Notes: generated from the sequence alone by a model not told the origin. Positions 35,235-48,812 are shown, counted from the first letter of the stretch. The stretch: DNA of 64,000 nucleotides from Oreohelix idahoensis (GCA_024509875.1 JAMPIV010004261.1:62001-126000), one strand, 5' to 3'. Numbers and translations are program-made.

Positions 35235-36604
35235 GTATTTTGTAAATACAGAACCATAAAAGCCACGTCTGTAAGACTTCTATCCTTTATGTATTCTTCA
35301 TTTTCTTCGTACATTTTCAGACGTCCACTTGAATGTTATCAAAGAAAGCAGTAGTCACCTTGAGGCTATTTGAATCTCTGTAGAGCTTTTCCACAAATGG
35401 TACTGGTGTCGGCCATATGCGCTTTCTCTGTTTCGCATAAGTTGGGTAGCTTTGAAGCAGATGTTCAGCAGTCATTTGATCATTGCCACAGTTAACAGTT
35501 ACACTGATCGGCAGTTCTATCTTTAGCTTGTTGAAAAGATGGAATCTCAATCTGTTGTGGCCAGTGCAGAGTCTGAAGACTACCACGTGTTCTCTTCTGT
35601 TGAGCTGGTAGTAAGCATCATTATGTGTGTGTGAATCACACATGCTCTACATCCCATTTGTTTCTGTATCTGATTCTGATAAAACTCTTTGCTTCCTCAA
35701 AAGTTATGCTTGCATCAGGCTGTGTAGATTTTCACCTCCATTTGCCAAACTGTAGATGTTCACATCCCTTTGCCAAACTGTCAGCCTCTTCATTGCCGGT
35801 GATGTTACAATGAGATCGGATCCATTGGATCACAACATGTTTGAATCGTTGACATAGTTTGTGCAGCACTATTCTGAGGTCATCCAGGTCTGTATAATTT
35901 TGGCTTTTTTTGGTAGAGGCAGTTACTGCTGCCTTAAGATGGCTGTCTAAGACTTTATTAACAAAGACAGTATTTTTATCAGATTCACAATCCATACTTC
36001 AAAAGGTCTAACATGGATGGCTCCAACATGAATGGAAAACCTCCAAAGGAGCATCAAATCTTCAAGAACTGATATGGATCTACTGTCCTGGTTATGCTGG
36101 GGTAGGCGGCAATGAAAGAGCTGACAATCTAGCTTCAAGAGCGCCCATAGAAGGTGCATTGGACATGGATAAGAGAGAAATACTGAGGGCAATTCATGAT
36201 TGCCTATTGCAGAATGACACTGCAAGTGATGAATCGTCAAGGCTAAGATTGCTGGAATTTGGCATCAAACGTAAGACCAGCAGGGATGAAAATATGAGAG
36301 GATGCATCCTGCGTGTTTACAACCAGTGGGAACCATGAACAGTTAGCATTCATACCTTTCGACATTTTCTGAGGGAGAGTGAGCACCTATGGGTTTGCCC
36401 ATAGTGCAATGACGCCGATTCTGATTAACATTAATATTGGCTTCTCAACGCTGCAATTACTGACTGTGCATCAGTAAAGAAAGCAACTTGTCTCCCTGTG
36501 CTTTCCTGTGTCATTATAACCTGTGCTGCAGTTTTCAAGGCCTCTGCCTCTGCTCTGAAGCTGCTTGAGAATTGTCCTGTTTGTATTCTATTATGGGCTT
36601 ACAT
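35235..36604 (-). mobile_element. RNase H LINE family F inserted in the zinc-finger array
   Basis: Minus strand: FRAEAEALKTAAQVIM and FFTDAQSVIAALRS (36590-36444), an inserted LINE G, then YTDLDDLRIVLHKL, VVIQWIRSHCNITGNEEADS, FRLCTGHNRLRFHL and QMTAEHLLQSYPTY. This is the RNase H half of a LINE related to E, 5' truncated. GCTACTT at 35228-35234 and 36605-36611 is the target duplication; removing the insert restores a finger reading FTQRSSLHTHTRIH. The 3' tail is GAA-rich. Confidence 0.85.
35907..36436 (+). mobile_element. LINE family G RNase H fragment inside LINE F
   Basis: Plus strand: VEAVTAALRWLSKTLLTKTV, FLSDSQSIL, an IYCPGYAGVGGNERADNLAS block, then LRLLEFGIKRKTSRDE and HTFRHFLRESEHLWVCP. 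It is flanked by TTGGCTT (35900-35906 and 36437-36443). This is an RNase H-type C-terminus from a LINE distinct from D, E and F. Confidence 0.8.
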
Positions 36605-37158
36605 GCTACTTCTCTGAGTAAATGTTACACCACAATCATCAAGGTCATATTGTTGATGAAAGTTTCTCTCCTGTATGTATTCTATTCTTTTATGTGCTTT
36701 TAGGTTACTCATCCCAGTAAATGCTGCACCACAAACATCACATATGTAAAGCTTCTCTCCTCAATGTATTCTTTTATGTCCTTTTAGATTAATTTTACGC
36801 ACAAATGCAGCATCACAAATGTCACACTTATAAGGCTTCTTGCATGTGTGTATTCTTGTAATCTTCTATAAAGAGTAAATGTTGCACAGCAAACATCAAA
36901 CTTGTAACACTTTTTCCAAGTATGTATTCTTTTACGTACTCGTAAGCTTCTCTTATGAGTAAATGTTGTGCCACAAACATCACACTTGTAAGGCTTCTCT
37001 CCTCTATGTATTCTTGTATGATTTTGTAAGCTACTTTTATAAGCAAATGTTACACCATAAACATCACACTTGTAAGGCTTCTCTCCTGCATGTATTCTTT
37101 TATGCACTTTTAGATTATTTCTTTGAAGAAATGCTACGCCACAAATATCACAATTTTA

Positions 37159-37350
<192 letters not shown>

Positions 37351-37494
37351 TCAATGATTGTTTAGATGACTCCTATGCACAAATGCTACACCACAAACAT
37401 CACAATTGTAAGGCTTCTCTCCTTTATGCACTCTTTTATGTACTTCATGGTAAGCTTTACCAGTAAGTGCAGCACCACAAACATCACACTTTTA

Positions 37495-37762
<268 letters not shown>

Positions 37763-37975
37763 TTATTTGGTTTTGTAAGCTATCTTTATGAGTAAATGCA
37801 ACGTCACAAACATCACTCTTGTAAGGCTTCTCGCCTGTATGTGTTCTTGTATGGTTTTGCAAGCTACTTTTATGAGTAAATGCAGCAACACAAACATCAC
37901 ACTTGTAATGCTTCTCACCTGTATGTGTTCACGAAAGCTACTATTGTGTGTAAATGCAGCACCACATTTTTATGT

Positions 37976-38189
37976 ACCTTAGAAATCACAATATAGACAT
38001 TACAGGTGATAAAGTGTTAAGTATAGATGGTCCAGGAGAAGCCCCAATGATATTAATATGGTATATACACAAAACAACAGAAAATATAGAAGGCTAATAA
38101 CAGCGACAATAATAGTAATAATAATAATACTTCAGAAAAACAATTCAACCCAATAATAATTAAACAACAAAAACTAACAAACCATTAAA
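37976..38189. other. AT-rich spacer
   Basis: Short (AAT)n-type runs only; no gene seen. Confidence 0.5.
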
Positions 38190-38660
38190 GAAAAATGTAT
38201 CAGACTCACAATCCATGCTTCGAAAGGTCCAAAATGGCTGGCTTCGACATGAATGGAAAACCTCCATCGAAGCATCGAATCTTCAAGAACTGATAAGGAT
38301 CTACTGTCCTGGTTATGCCGGGGTACGTGGCAATGAAAGAGCTGACAGACTAGCTTCAAGAACACCCATAAAAGGTGCATTGACTATGGATAAGGAAGAA
38401 AAACTGATGGCAATTCATGTTCCTCTATTAGAGAATGACACTACAATCGATGAATCATCAAGGCTAAGACTGCTGGAATTTGGCATCAAACGTAAGACCA
38501 GCAGGGATGGACGTATGAGAGGACGCATCCGCCGTGTATACAACCAGTGCGCAACAGGGACAATTAGTGTTCATACCCTTCGACATTTGCTGAGGGAGAC
38601 TGAGCACCTACGGGTTTGCCCGGAGTGCAAGGACGTTGATTCTGATTAACATTAACATTA
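38190..38660 (+). mobile_element. LINE family G, second RNase H fragment
   Basis: A continuous frame at 38215-38649 (QNGWLRHEWKTSIEASNLQE, IYCPGYAGVRGNERADRLAS, LLEFGIKRKTSRDGRMRG, TLRHLLRETEHLRVCPECKD) is colinear with 35979-36430. It begins at a VSDSQSML-like segment, so it is 5' truncated within RNase H, and ends in an (ATTAAC)n-like tail. The frame is intact over 144 codons, cleaner than the copy in LINE F. It lacks the first acidic RNase H residue. Confidence 0.82.
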
Positions 38661-38762
38661 ATACAAGGAAAGACAATGAAGTAACAAAAAAAAAACGACT
38701 TAAAGAGAACAAATACATCAATTGCAAATAAGTTTGTTCTTTTGTTGTCGTTTCCGTAACTT
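38661..38762. other. Spacer after LINE G copy 2
   Basis: A-rich and T-rich DNA with nothing recognised. Confidence 0.4.
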
Positions 38763-38990
38763 CGTTTCTTTTTACATAGATAGGGGTGTCAGCCCTGTGC
38801 TAAAACCCCCAACTTGGAGGACCAGGGTGTCTGCTTTAGTCTGACACCTACCCGCGCAAACCTGTCCAGGTTGGTAGAACCTTCCAGGAGTAAAACTCCC
38901 GCTGGCATAGCTGTGGGGGTAATTAGTGTACGCACGGCCGCCATACCTCGACAAGGTATTGACACCTGTGGTGGCAGTATTTATTATGAA
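38763..38990. repeat. GC-richer repeat unit with a conserved AGTAAAACTCCCGC core
   Basis: It contains AGTAAAACTCCCGC, then a T/C difference, then GGCATAGCT; the same core recurs at 51862-51885. It is richer in G+C than its surroundings and has no coding motif. It is probably a LINE untranslated region, by position after a LINE G end. Confidence 0.5.
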
Positions 38991-39181
38991 CCTGATCTCT
39001 AATACTCTTCATTGTTCAGCATTATTTTTTTGTTGTTATTATTGTTTCTCAACAACAAAATCAAGTGAAGCAAAACGTCGAATATAAAAACGTTAACTTA
39101 AACGATGACAATTTTTTTAGTTCAATTGCACGAAAAGACCAAGGAATCTGATTTTGACTCATTTTATTCATTTCTTCATAT

Positions 39182-39280
39182 CCAGGCCTTTTTTCTTTCC
39201 GTTTCTAGACCTGTTATCTTTCTGTTTCTAGACCTGTTTTCTTTCTGTTTCTAGGCCTGTTTTCTTTCTGTTTCTATAAA
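39182..39280. repeat. ~24-bp pyrimidine-rich tandem repeat, 4 copies
   Basis: Units contain CTTTCTGTTTCTAG(A/G)CCTG. Confidence 0.8.
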
Positions 39281-40143
39281 TTGTCGTTTTCAATCATTAT
39301 TAAAAAAAAACGATGTAACTTGGGAAAACAAGTTCATACATAAAAAGTCATGGACAAAGCATGCAACGTAAAACCCACTGCTGAGAATCATTCTGGTGTG
39401 GTACTTTACCAGGTAGATATTCATCTTCTACAACATTGATTGTTGTAATTGTTCCTTTCTTTCCCTCTCTTGGGAAAATTCATGGGCTTATGATTTTGGG
39501 GGCAAAGAATACGGGAAGGGGTGTGGGAAGAAAGGGATTCCCCTGGATAATATTTCCTTTACTTTTAATAATTTTCTTGAGGGAATCCATAGGATGTTTA
39601 TTTCTACGTAGGATTAACTCATCAAATCGAGCTATGATTACCAACCTTTTATCTTGGTATAAAGGACACGTCTGTGAGTGATACGGTTCACGTTAGAACG
39701 GCATTTATGCTTGTTTGACCTTTCCTTGCAACCATCCTTCGACAGTGGAAGTAAGCATAGTTGTCAATAATGCCAACCCGGAAATTCCTACACGAATCCG
39801 TTATCACGAAGATGTTCTACAATTTGAACATGAATTTATATTTTAGAAATCCTATGTAGATTAATTCAGCCCAAGTTGTTGGTGTTTTCTTATCATTTGT
39901 CTGCCCATCTTGTCACTAGATTCTCTTGTTGCCTAGTCTGTTAAAATCTTTTTACGTCACTGTCTCTATGACGTAGAGCTTTTTACTACTTTCTCTCGGC
40001 ATGTAGCTTTGAGAGTATCTTTTATTTGACAGCCTAATTAACCCCATTTTACGTCATGCTGAAGCATTAAGTCACTATTCCTGTGACAATATTCACCCGT
40101 GTTCTTTAGGGGAAAATGTTGTCCATGACAACATTTTTATCTT

Positions 40144-40148
<5 letters not shown>
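39281..40148. other. AT-rich spacer, no gene seen
   Basis: Short frames only (for example 39436-39681), without recognisable motifs. Confidence 0.5.
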
Positions 40149-40219
<71 letters not shown>

Positions 40220-40234
40220 TGTGTGTGTGTGTGT
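40149..40234. repeat. (TA)n(TG)n(GCGT)n compound microsatellite
   Basis: TATATATG is followed by about 15 TG dinucleotides, about 10 GCGT tetranucleotides and TG again to 40234. Confidence 0.97.
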
Positions 40235-40848
40235 TAAGAATAATTGAAACCCTATGATTCTAACTCGCAACTGTAAAACATTTTCTTTTCTATTGGAAAT
40301 GGAAACTTACTACAAATACTTAATTAAACATTTAAATTTTCTAAACAATTATATAGTAGCAACATTTTTAACCTTTTGTCTTGTTAAATACAAATGCACC
40401 TAACCTATAACAATAAGGCTCAGCCCTCGGGCGACGCTCGTCTTAGCTACTCGCATTTTAGTCTAATAAGGAGCATGTCATTTTGCAATACGTCACTCTT
40501 TTTATATATTTTATTATTATTATTGTTTGCTTCCTTCGTAACTTTATAGAATGATTAAACGAAGGAAGTTTTTAGTAAAAATGGGTGCAATATCTTCCTC
40601 TGACAGTCCTCTATGCACGTTAAGCATAAAAACAACTCACCGACAACCATGGTGATCACATGCACTTTGATTTGCTGACCATAAATTCACATTTTTAATG
40701 TTTTTTCAAACTTCCGTAGAACCAAACAGGTAAAGTAATCGTGCTGATTGACATTCCACGTGCAATGGCGACTTTTCGTGAACAGAGTTCACTCTTAATT
40801 TGTTTTACAATCAGCAGACTTAGGGTAGTTTCATCACTTGCAAAAACC
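40235..40848. other. Upstream flank of the Tc1-like transposase
   Basis: It probably contains the 5' part of the Tc1 element, but the left terminal inverted repeat could not be located by eye. Confidence 0.35.
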
Positions 40849-41434
40849 ATGCCACCGAGAAGACGTCTTGACACCTTACAAAGAATGAGGGCTATAGCGT
40901 GGGTTGAAAGTGGTTTATCTGTCCGTGAGGTTGCTAGACGGCTTGCAGTGTCACACTCTACTATCCAAAGAATTTTAGAGAAATTTCAGGCCACAGGAAG
41001 TATGGAGGATCGCCCCCGGCCAGGTCGCCCTAGATGCACCAATAGACATGATGACCGGTATCTCTTGTTGTCAGCCCTGCGTCATCGAACAGTGACTTGT
41101 TCCACTCTAAGATGTCAGGTGAGACAAACTGTAAACGTTAATGTCAGTCAAACCACCATTCGCAGTCATTTACATGAATTTGGACTGGCTGCTCGACGTC
41201 CTGCAGTCAGAATCCCTCTTACTCCTGCTCATCGCAGAGCTCGTGTTGCTTGGTGTCGCGAGCACATCCGATGGACAAGGCCAAAATGGAGTCAAGTTCT
41301 CTTCACTGATGAATCTCGCTTCACTGTGTCATTCAATGATGGCAGGATTCGAGTTTGGAGATGACCAGGAGAGCGATTTACTTTGACACAATTGGAGAGG
41401 TGGATCGTTATGGTAGGGGTTCTGTCATTGTCTA

Positions 41435-43527
41435 TGTAGTAAAATCTGCGAGAATAATCGCTCATTTCAGTAAGATTTTAGTCATAAAATGATAATAAAT
41501 ATACCCGCCCTATTGTATCTGACGGTGATGTATTCACACGCCAGCATAGCGTCGATTTTGCGCCTTGGAACGGCTTAGAACCAATCCCCCCGTTTGAACC
41601 TACTCGCTTTCCTTGTGACTAACATTTTTAACATTTTGCCAGATCTGCTGCATACACACTGCAGCCAAGACTTACAATTAACGATTTTGCGGAAGTATAC
41701 CACCAAACTGCTATCTGAATTAACGTAATAGTTAACTTTAACGCTGGTAATCAGTAGTAATCCTTACATTTTTTGGTAGTGTTACACGAGACAATACAAA
41801 TATTTAACGCCAATTCTTAACCCGCCACATCAACAACCCGCTTCGCTTGACACATTCTGCCATGCATATATACACGCTAGAGCAAAGCCATCAGAGGCAA
41901 ACACGCAGACAAATTTTTATTTCATCCTCGCAGTAGTATTTCTGACGTCACTAAAACAAGTTAGTTATTTGAAAATACATGCTGGCGAGATGAAAGAGAG
42001 GGAAAGATGGCGGTCTTGTGTAAAATATTTGTTTGACGATTGACTATGACAAAAATTGAAAATCTAAACCAATATGAACCTGACCATAAAAATCATATGG
42101 TAGTTTAGCTTAGAGTCCACTGAGCAAGAATGTGTTTTAAATAATATGGTAGTCCAAGTATTAGCCAAGTTATTGAGAAAATACTAAATGTCTACGGACG
42201 CTAGACCAGACAGACTGTCGTTCCTGCTTGTTTTTTTTATAACGTTAGTGGGGACGCGAGCTTAGAAGGGAGGCATTGAGGTAAATTCAAATTCGCTTGG
42301 GTAAAAAGAGTATAATAGGAAAAGGGGAGCGGTAGGAAAAGTGTAATCAAAAACAAAACATCTTTTTGTATTGGGCATAACTAAAGCAGACTGGCCCATA
42401 GACTACCAGACGCAGAGTTGTTTAAAATAATTTTTGTTTTTTTCAATAACTGCATTTGAATTCTGGTAGTCGCAAGCTTTCGATTGGCCAGTGCTAGTAA
42501 ATATTAGCAAAAGGCTTTCATTATTCATTGCCCGTTGACCAAAACTTTTATTCAGATACGCTGAGAACAGCTGTGATAACTTTAAAAGTAAATTAAATAA
42601 CTAAATAAGTATTTCACAGTCTGGACGGAGCAGAAGAAACTGAGGCCACTTCTTTGCAAGTCAGCGTCATTTGTTTATATTTCTTGATTGTGGTAAGAAT
42701 GCTTTATGAATTCATATGTTTAATCCCACTGCCAAAGTTAGATACTGCTATTGGGGGAAAAGTAAAGGACATGTCGGGAGCAGACATTGTTGAGTCCTCA
42801 CATTAAATGTATCTAACTGTTGTATGTGTCATGATTATGTTTGAATATTATTGCATTAGAAATATGTTAGTAAGCCTCTGTGTTCCATGAACACTGTTAA
42901 ACATGCCTGAAGCATTTATATATATAAAAGAAAAGAAGAGAAAATCATATCAAATGAAATGTGGTTACTCCACATTATTTTATGGAGGAAAACTATGTAA
43001 ACGTACAGTGGCGTATCTGCCATAGGGACCTGAGGTGTGGTCACAGCAAGGTGTGAGTCATTTAAATTAGGGGCGTGTGCACCTGTAATGCATGCGAGGC
43101 TGACCCCATACCCACGTATGAAATTAAATAAAAGAATAAATGATCAGATGTAAAAGGCCAGGGTGTCCTTTTGTTGCAGAGGTTTTATTTCCTGTTGCCA
43201 GCTGGTAACATGAAACCTGCTGAGAGAGAATAAAAGCTATCAAGTCTCCGACCATTCATTTATGCTGTCTAAAGACAACGGGAGGAGCTTGGGCAATTTT
43301 GAAAGATCGAGAATTTCTGCAACTTCATACTGTATTATCATTCTACAAGGAATCCCAGGTGATGTGTTAAGCATCTGGGTATATCTGACATTTTCGTTTA
43401 AATAACACTGGTATTTCAAGTCATACTCAGGACGTTTGTGGGGCATGATGACATTACAGCCCCTCATACACAGTGACTCTCCCTCTTATATGAATAAAGT
43501 GTAAGCTGTGGAAATTCCAACAGGAAA

Positions 43528-43619
<92 letters not shown>

Positions 43620-44060
43620 CTTTGTAGTTAGTGGGCAAATTGCCCCCACAAATTTTAGTTGATCTTTTCTGTAAACTATCTTGTCCTCATGTTCAAAGAC
43701 CTGTCCAAATGATATGACTGGACAGGCAGATTAAATTGTACAGAAAAAATTTAATTTAAAGAAAAACTTAACCACTGGGTTTATTCACTTCCTCATAGAA
43801 ACTTAAAGTGTTCTTGTGTTGTGTACCATCATTTCATTTCTCCCCTAGACACTAGGTACATCATACACCAGACACTAGAGCTAAAATAGTGACCGTGTGA
43901 GATCTAGGGAGGTAGCGTTAGGCTCCCTGCATATATTTTATCATCATCTATTAGAGTCAGGGGCCTACATGTGCTTTACCTCACACGGTTAATGCAGACA
44001 CTGATTTCACTCTTTTAGGATACCATCATAACCTCCCCAGCAAAATCAAACTTTGCTACA
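41435..44060 (+). repeat. 5' LTR (2626 bp)
   Basis: Starts TGTAGT and ends GCTACA, the canonical TG...CA. Its last 281 bp (43780-44060) recur at 47428-47708, and the whole LTR recurs inverted at 48813-51301. It contains an (AT)n array at 43531-43617 that the inverted copy lacks. Confidence 0.92.
43531..43617. repeat. (AT)n microsatellite inside the LTR
   Basis: 87 bp of pure AT dinucleotides. Confidence 0.98.
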
Positions 44061-44378
<318 letters not shown>

Positions 44379-45577
44379 ATGGCAGATCTGGCCAAGTTTC
44401 GAACTGCGGCTGTTCAGACTGCCAAAGAAATGAATATGGAGGGTCAAATCTTAGTTGACTATGTCACATCAGAATGTGATAAATTTATTACTAGGGAAGA
44501 ACATAGGTTAGCTGAGGAAAGGAAAATGCAATTAGAAGATGCTAGGGAGACTAAGAAATTAGAGGCTGATAGGGAGGCTGAGATTAAGAGGCTGCAGTTG
44601 GAGGAGAAGAAACTTGAGGCTGAGGCAAAGAAACTTGAGGCTGAGAAGGAGGAAAAACGTCTACAGAGGGAGGCGGAAAGGGAAGATAAAAGATTACAAA
44701 GAGAACATGAGATACGACTAAGGGAGTTAGAGCTGCAAGGCCATGCTCCTGAAAATGGAACTAGCCCATCCACTTCCGACTCAGCTGCAAGCCAGGGGCC
44801 TCCTCATCAGCCATGGGGTTCCATTTAGACTACTTTGTAGAAAAGGATGATGACATTGAGTCGTATTTAAGCAGATACGAAATATTAGCCACTACTTATG
44901 GGTTAGAAAGAGAAAAATGGGGTGTAAAGTTGTCTCAGGGTCTTCGGGGAACAGCTTATGAAGTGTTTTCCAAAATGAGCAGGGATGACCAAGACAACTA
45001 TGACATGTTGAAGCAGGCTCCTCTGTTAAGATACGAAAAGAACGGAGAGTTTTATAGAAAGAAATTTAGGAATGCCAGGCTACTGTCGGGTGAGACCTAT
45101 CACCAGTTCTCCGCCCGGTTGGAAACGTATATGGAGAAATGGGCTTCTTTGGGGAAAACCCAAGATCTCAAAGAGATGATACTCATTGAACAGATGAGAG
45201 AGTCCATGGCTCCAGACATGAGAAAGTTTCTCATGGAACAGGGTGCGGAGAGGCTGAGTGAGATAATAAATGTCGCTGAAAGGTATCAGGCAGCCCAGGC
45301 AGAGGTAGCTGGTATCAAGAAGAAACCAGTAGATCAGTATAAGGCTCCTCAAAATTATAATAATTTTGATAACAGAAGTAAGCAGAACTTTGATAGGCCT
45401 CGAAATGATTTTAAAAATAAAACCTCACATTTCAATGACAGAAAGAATGATGAAAGAAAACCTTTTAACCAAGGAAAGAGGTGGTGTAAACATTGTAGGA
45501 AGGACAACCATAACACCGAATTCTGTAAAAGTAAACCTTCTGGATGTGCTGCTATGAGAAGAGGAACCAGGAAGTAA
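44379..45577 (+). pseudogene. gag of the LTR retrotransposon
   Basis: The ATG at 44379 opens a frame rich in E, K, R and L from about residue 45 (KKLEAEAKKLEAEKEEKRLQ), a long charged coiled coil. A frameshift at about 44815-44828 moves into a second frame carrying the capsid-like region (DDIESYLSRYEILATTYGLE, GLRGTAYEVFSKM, GETYHQFSARLETYMEKWAS) and a CCHC zinc knuckle CKHCRKDNHNTEFC near the end. Gag would package element RNA. Total length is about 400 codons, near what gypsy-type Gag proteins reach. Only one lesion is obvious. Confidence 0.85.
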
Positions 45578-47427
45578 AGGACAAACCTGCTGGACAGCAG
45601 GAACCTTATCACCCCCAGTTTGTGAGGATGTTGTATGCAATGATGTCACCATTAGGTGTCTCTATGATACAGGTCTAGATTTTGATGCTGTCGTGAGCGC
45701 ACACTTGGTGAACCCAGATCAGTATACCACAGAAACAGTGGAGATAAAAGGGGCGACCAAGGACCTACCACTCATGAAATTTCCCATTGCAAGGATAACA
45801 GTGAAAACTCGCTATGTGGAAGTGATAATCAGAGTAGCAGTAATAGACGCACCCATCTACCCTCTGATATTGGGGTGTCGTTATGTCTACTTGGGGAATC
45901 CCAAGAGACCTGTGGTCTTGGCAGCAGTCCAGACCCGATCACAATCTAGAAAGGAAGAAGATGAACCTATAAATACTCATCCAGAGGAGATGAGGAAGGC
46001 ACAGGCTCAAGATAGGTCACTGAAGCCGTGCTTTCAAAAATAGCGTAACTGCCATATACAAGGAGAATTTTACATAAAGAATAAATTGTTATATAGGAAG
46101 GCCGGCACTGGTTCAGCTGGTCATGGACAGCTGGTTCTTCCTAAAATGTATAGGGCAGACGTAATACGGAGTTTACATGTTGGAAAAGATGGGGACCACG
46201 AGAAAGTAGGTACCATTTGCCAAAAAGTAGCTCAAAAATATTATTGGCCAGATATGATGGTCATCGTTGAGAATTTTGTAGAAGCATGTGGCGTATTTCA
46301 TGAGGGAACACCCAAAAGTGGGAAAATTGATCAGGACCTAGACACGCCACGGGGCAAACTTAGGCCTGGAAATAAAAATAATTGTAATACAGTAGACAAC
46401 GCGGAATGGGAGCCCCCTTTTCACACACATTCTTCATTTGAATGTATTAGAATGGCCACTATGCGACGAGTAGTTTTACCCCAGACTAAGCTGACAATCC
46501 CTCGGTCAGAATTATATAAACTGGAGGAAACGAAAAGAGAGAGAGATCTCCTCTCACAATGAACTTAAAGAGGGGAGAAAACCCCAGGAAAAGAATCGGT
46601 AGTGGTAGATTCCTGTGTGATGACACAATGAAGAAACGTCCGCAAAACAAGGCTTCTAATGTAAAGGACCTGACGGGTGCCATGAAAAATAAGTATGAAA
46701 CATTAAAAGCCCATATGTAATTTGTTAAGGACCTGGACAGATGAGAAGGCAGAGGAGATTGTTACCTCATCTTATCAATATGTGAACGAACTGACCACTC
46801 GTTTAAAAACTAGTTGGAAACTGGCAAATGATAATTTGAGACAAGCCAGGAAAAAGCATGCTGCTTATTATAATAAGAAAGCTAAGGATAGGGAACTTGC
46901 TGTAGGGGAGAAGGTGCTTCTTCTATTGCCAGGCAGCAACAATAAACTTCAGATCGGATGGCAAGGGCCATATACAGTTTTGGAAAAAGTATCCAGAACA
47001 AATTATAAGATAGACAAAAAGGGAAAGGAAAAAGTCTATCATGTGAACCTTTTGAAGAAATATCTGGACAGACAAATCCAGGAAGGAACACACCTATTGG
47101 CCTTGTCTATCGCAACCGAAATGAAAAATGACCCTCTCTCCTCATTTGAATATCCACTGAAAACCAGTGAAACGTTTGCACAGGTGAAGATCAGTAATCA
47201 CCTGACAAAAGGACAGAAGGAGAAGGTTCAACAGGTCCTTGAGAAACATACAGATGTGTTAACGGATAAACCGGGGCACACAAATTTGTTGGAATATGAT
47301 ATGAAACTACTAGACCCAGCACCTATCTGTATGAGGCCCTATTCTATTTCTTTCGCTAAGGAAAAAGCTTTGAAAGAGGAGATTGATTATTTGTTACAAG
47401 AAGAGATTATTTCTCACAGTGAGTCTC
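45578..47427 (+). pseudogene. pol remnant: protease, integrase parts, RT N-terminus
   Basis: Segments in order: an aspartic-protease-like stretch with YDTG at about 45663-45674 and PLILGCRYV; a QTRSQ linker (frame 45693-46043); an integrase zinc-binding-like region (LVLPKMYRADVIRSLH, KVAQKYYWPDMM, CGVF, with the second cysteine lost) at 46086-46300; a stretch of unclear origin to 46710; then one continuous frame at 46722-47427 carrying ARKKHAAYYNKKAKDRELAV, GWQGPYTVLEKVSRTNYKI (GPY/F-like), and after about 60 residues DVLTDKPGHTNLLEYDMKLL and KEEIDYLLQEEIISHSES, the RT N-terminus. The integrase DDE core is largely deleted and several frameshifts occur. It is non-functional. Confidence 0.82.
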
Positions 47428-47708
47428 TTTATTCACTTCCTCATAGAAACTTAAAGTGTTCTTGTGTTGTGTACCATCATTTCATTTCTCCCCTAGACAC
47501 TAGGTACATCATACACCAGACACTAGAGCCAAAATAGTGACCGTGTGAGATCTAGGGAGGTAGCGTTAGGCTCCATGCATATATTTCATCATCATCTTTT
47601 AGAGTCAGGGGCCTACATGTGCTTGACCTCAAACGGTTAATGCAGACACTGATTTCACTCTTTTAGGATACCATCATAACCTCCCCAGCAAAATCAAACT
47701 TTGCTACA
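47428..47708 (+). repeat. 3' LTR fragment (last 281 bp)
   Basis: Near identical to 43780-44060. The junction with pol is abrupt, so a deletion removed RT to mid-LTR. Confidence 0.93.
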
Positions 47709-48155
47709 GTCTGCGGAGGCTTCTACAGACACAGCAGGACCCCACTCTACATCATCCAAGGCAACTTGACCGGCCAAAGATACCAGAACGAAATTTTGAG
47801 ACCAATTGTTCAGTCTGCTCTTGAGGTCATAAGTGGTAATGCCATCCTCCAAGATGATAACGCTCGACCCCATCAAGCTCGTGTGGTGAATGAGTTTATT
47901 CAGCAACATGGGATCATCAGGATGGCGTGGACAGCTCATTCACCTGACCTTTCTCCGATTGAGCACCTCTGGGATGTCCTTGGTCGAAGATTGTCAACAA
48001 ATCACCCCCTGCCAATGGATGTTGCACAGCTGACTGCATTTCTGCTTCAGGAATGACAAGCTGTTCCTCAGGATACTCCTCGGACCCTTGTGGACTCGAT
48101 GCGTCTACGCAGTCTTGAATGCCTTGCTGCAAACGGTGGTCATACCCGATTTTGA

Positions 48156-48595
48156 AATGTCTATTTATCCAATATCTATTGTGTGACTTTTGAAAAGGTG
48201 GGTGACACATTTCACAGCTTCATTGCGTTTGAATGTGTGTTTCCATTTCTTTACGTGACATGTCAATTTGGTATTCAATAAATGCCGTTTTGACTGATAC
48301 CAATTACGTTTATATCAGATTTGTTTTATGGCTTTAACCAAGGTTTTTCTAAGTGGCCCTTGACTTTTGACGAGTAGTATAGTTAAATCCCTTGTTTTAT
48401 CAGCATTATCATCAGATTGACTCAATATTTTCAACTCGTTTTCTTGATCCGTTTCTTCATTATCAACCTCAGGTGTTGATACCAGTGTAGCTCTCCGCCT
48501 CGGTTTATTATTTTTTTCTCTGCGTTACGTTTTTCAATATCGACCCATGGTCTGTAATAATCTTTTCTTAATTGTTGTACATGAGCCTTGGTAGC
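48156..48595. other. Tc1 3' flank and unassigned sequence
   Basis: The probable right end of the Tc1 element lies near 48378 (CCTTGACTTTTGACGAGTAG). From 48390 to 48590 the minus strand has a hydrophilic frame (RRRATLVSTPEVDNEETDQE) with no recognised homology. Confidence 0.4.
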
Positions 48596-48812
48596 AGTGG
48601 CGGATCTACTATGAAACTAATGAAGCTTAAGCTTCAGGGCCTCTAATCCCGGAGGGGCCCCAAAGGCGACTTTAGTCTACATTGCTTAAAAATGTTGGGT
48701 CTACTGTATGAGAAGGAGTTTAAAAAAAAATAATATTAATAATATTGTGTAATTCAATACAGGGCCGTCGTAACAGCATTGTAGGCCCTGGGCAAAGCAA
48801 TACATTGGGCCC
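48596..48812. mobile_element. hAT-type terminus and MITE-like end
   Basis: CAGTGGCGGATCTAC at 48596 is a hAT-like terminus whose complement recurs at about 59030-59044. It continues through the uninterrupted homologue of the mariner-hosting repeat. At about 48764 a second hAT-like start, CAGGGCCGTCGTAAC, begins, which is the sequence the solo LTR landed in. No 8-bp duplication was matched. Confidence 0.55.
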
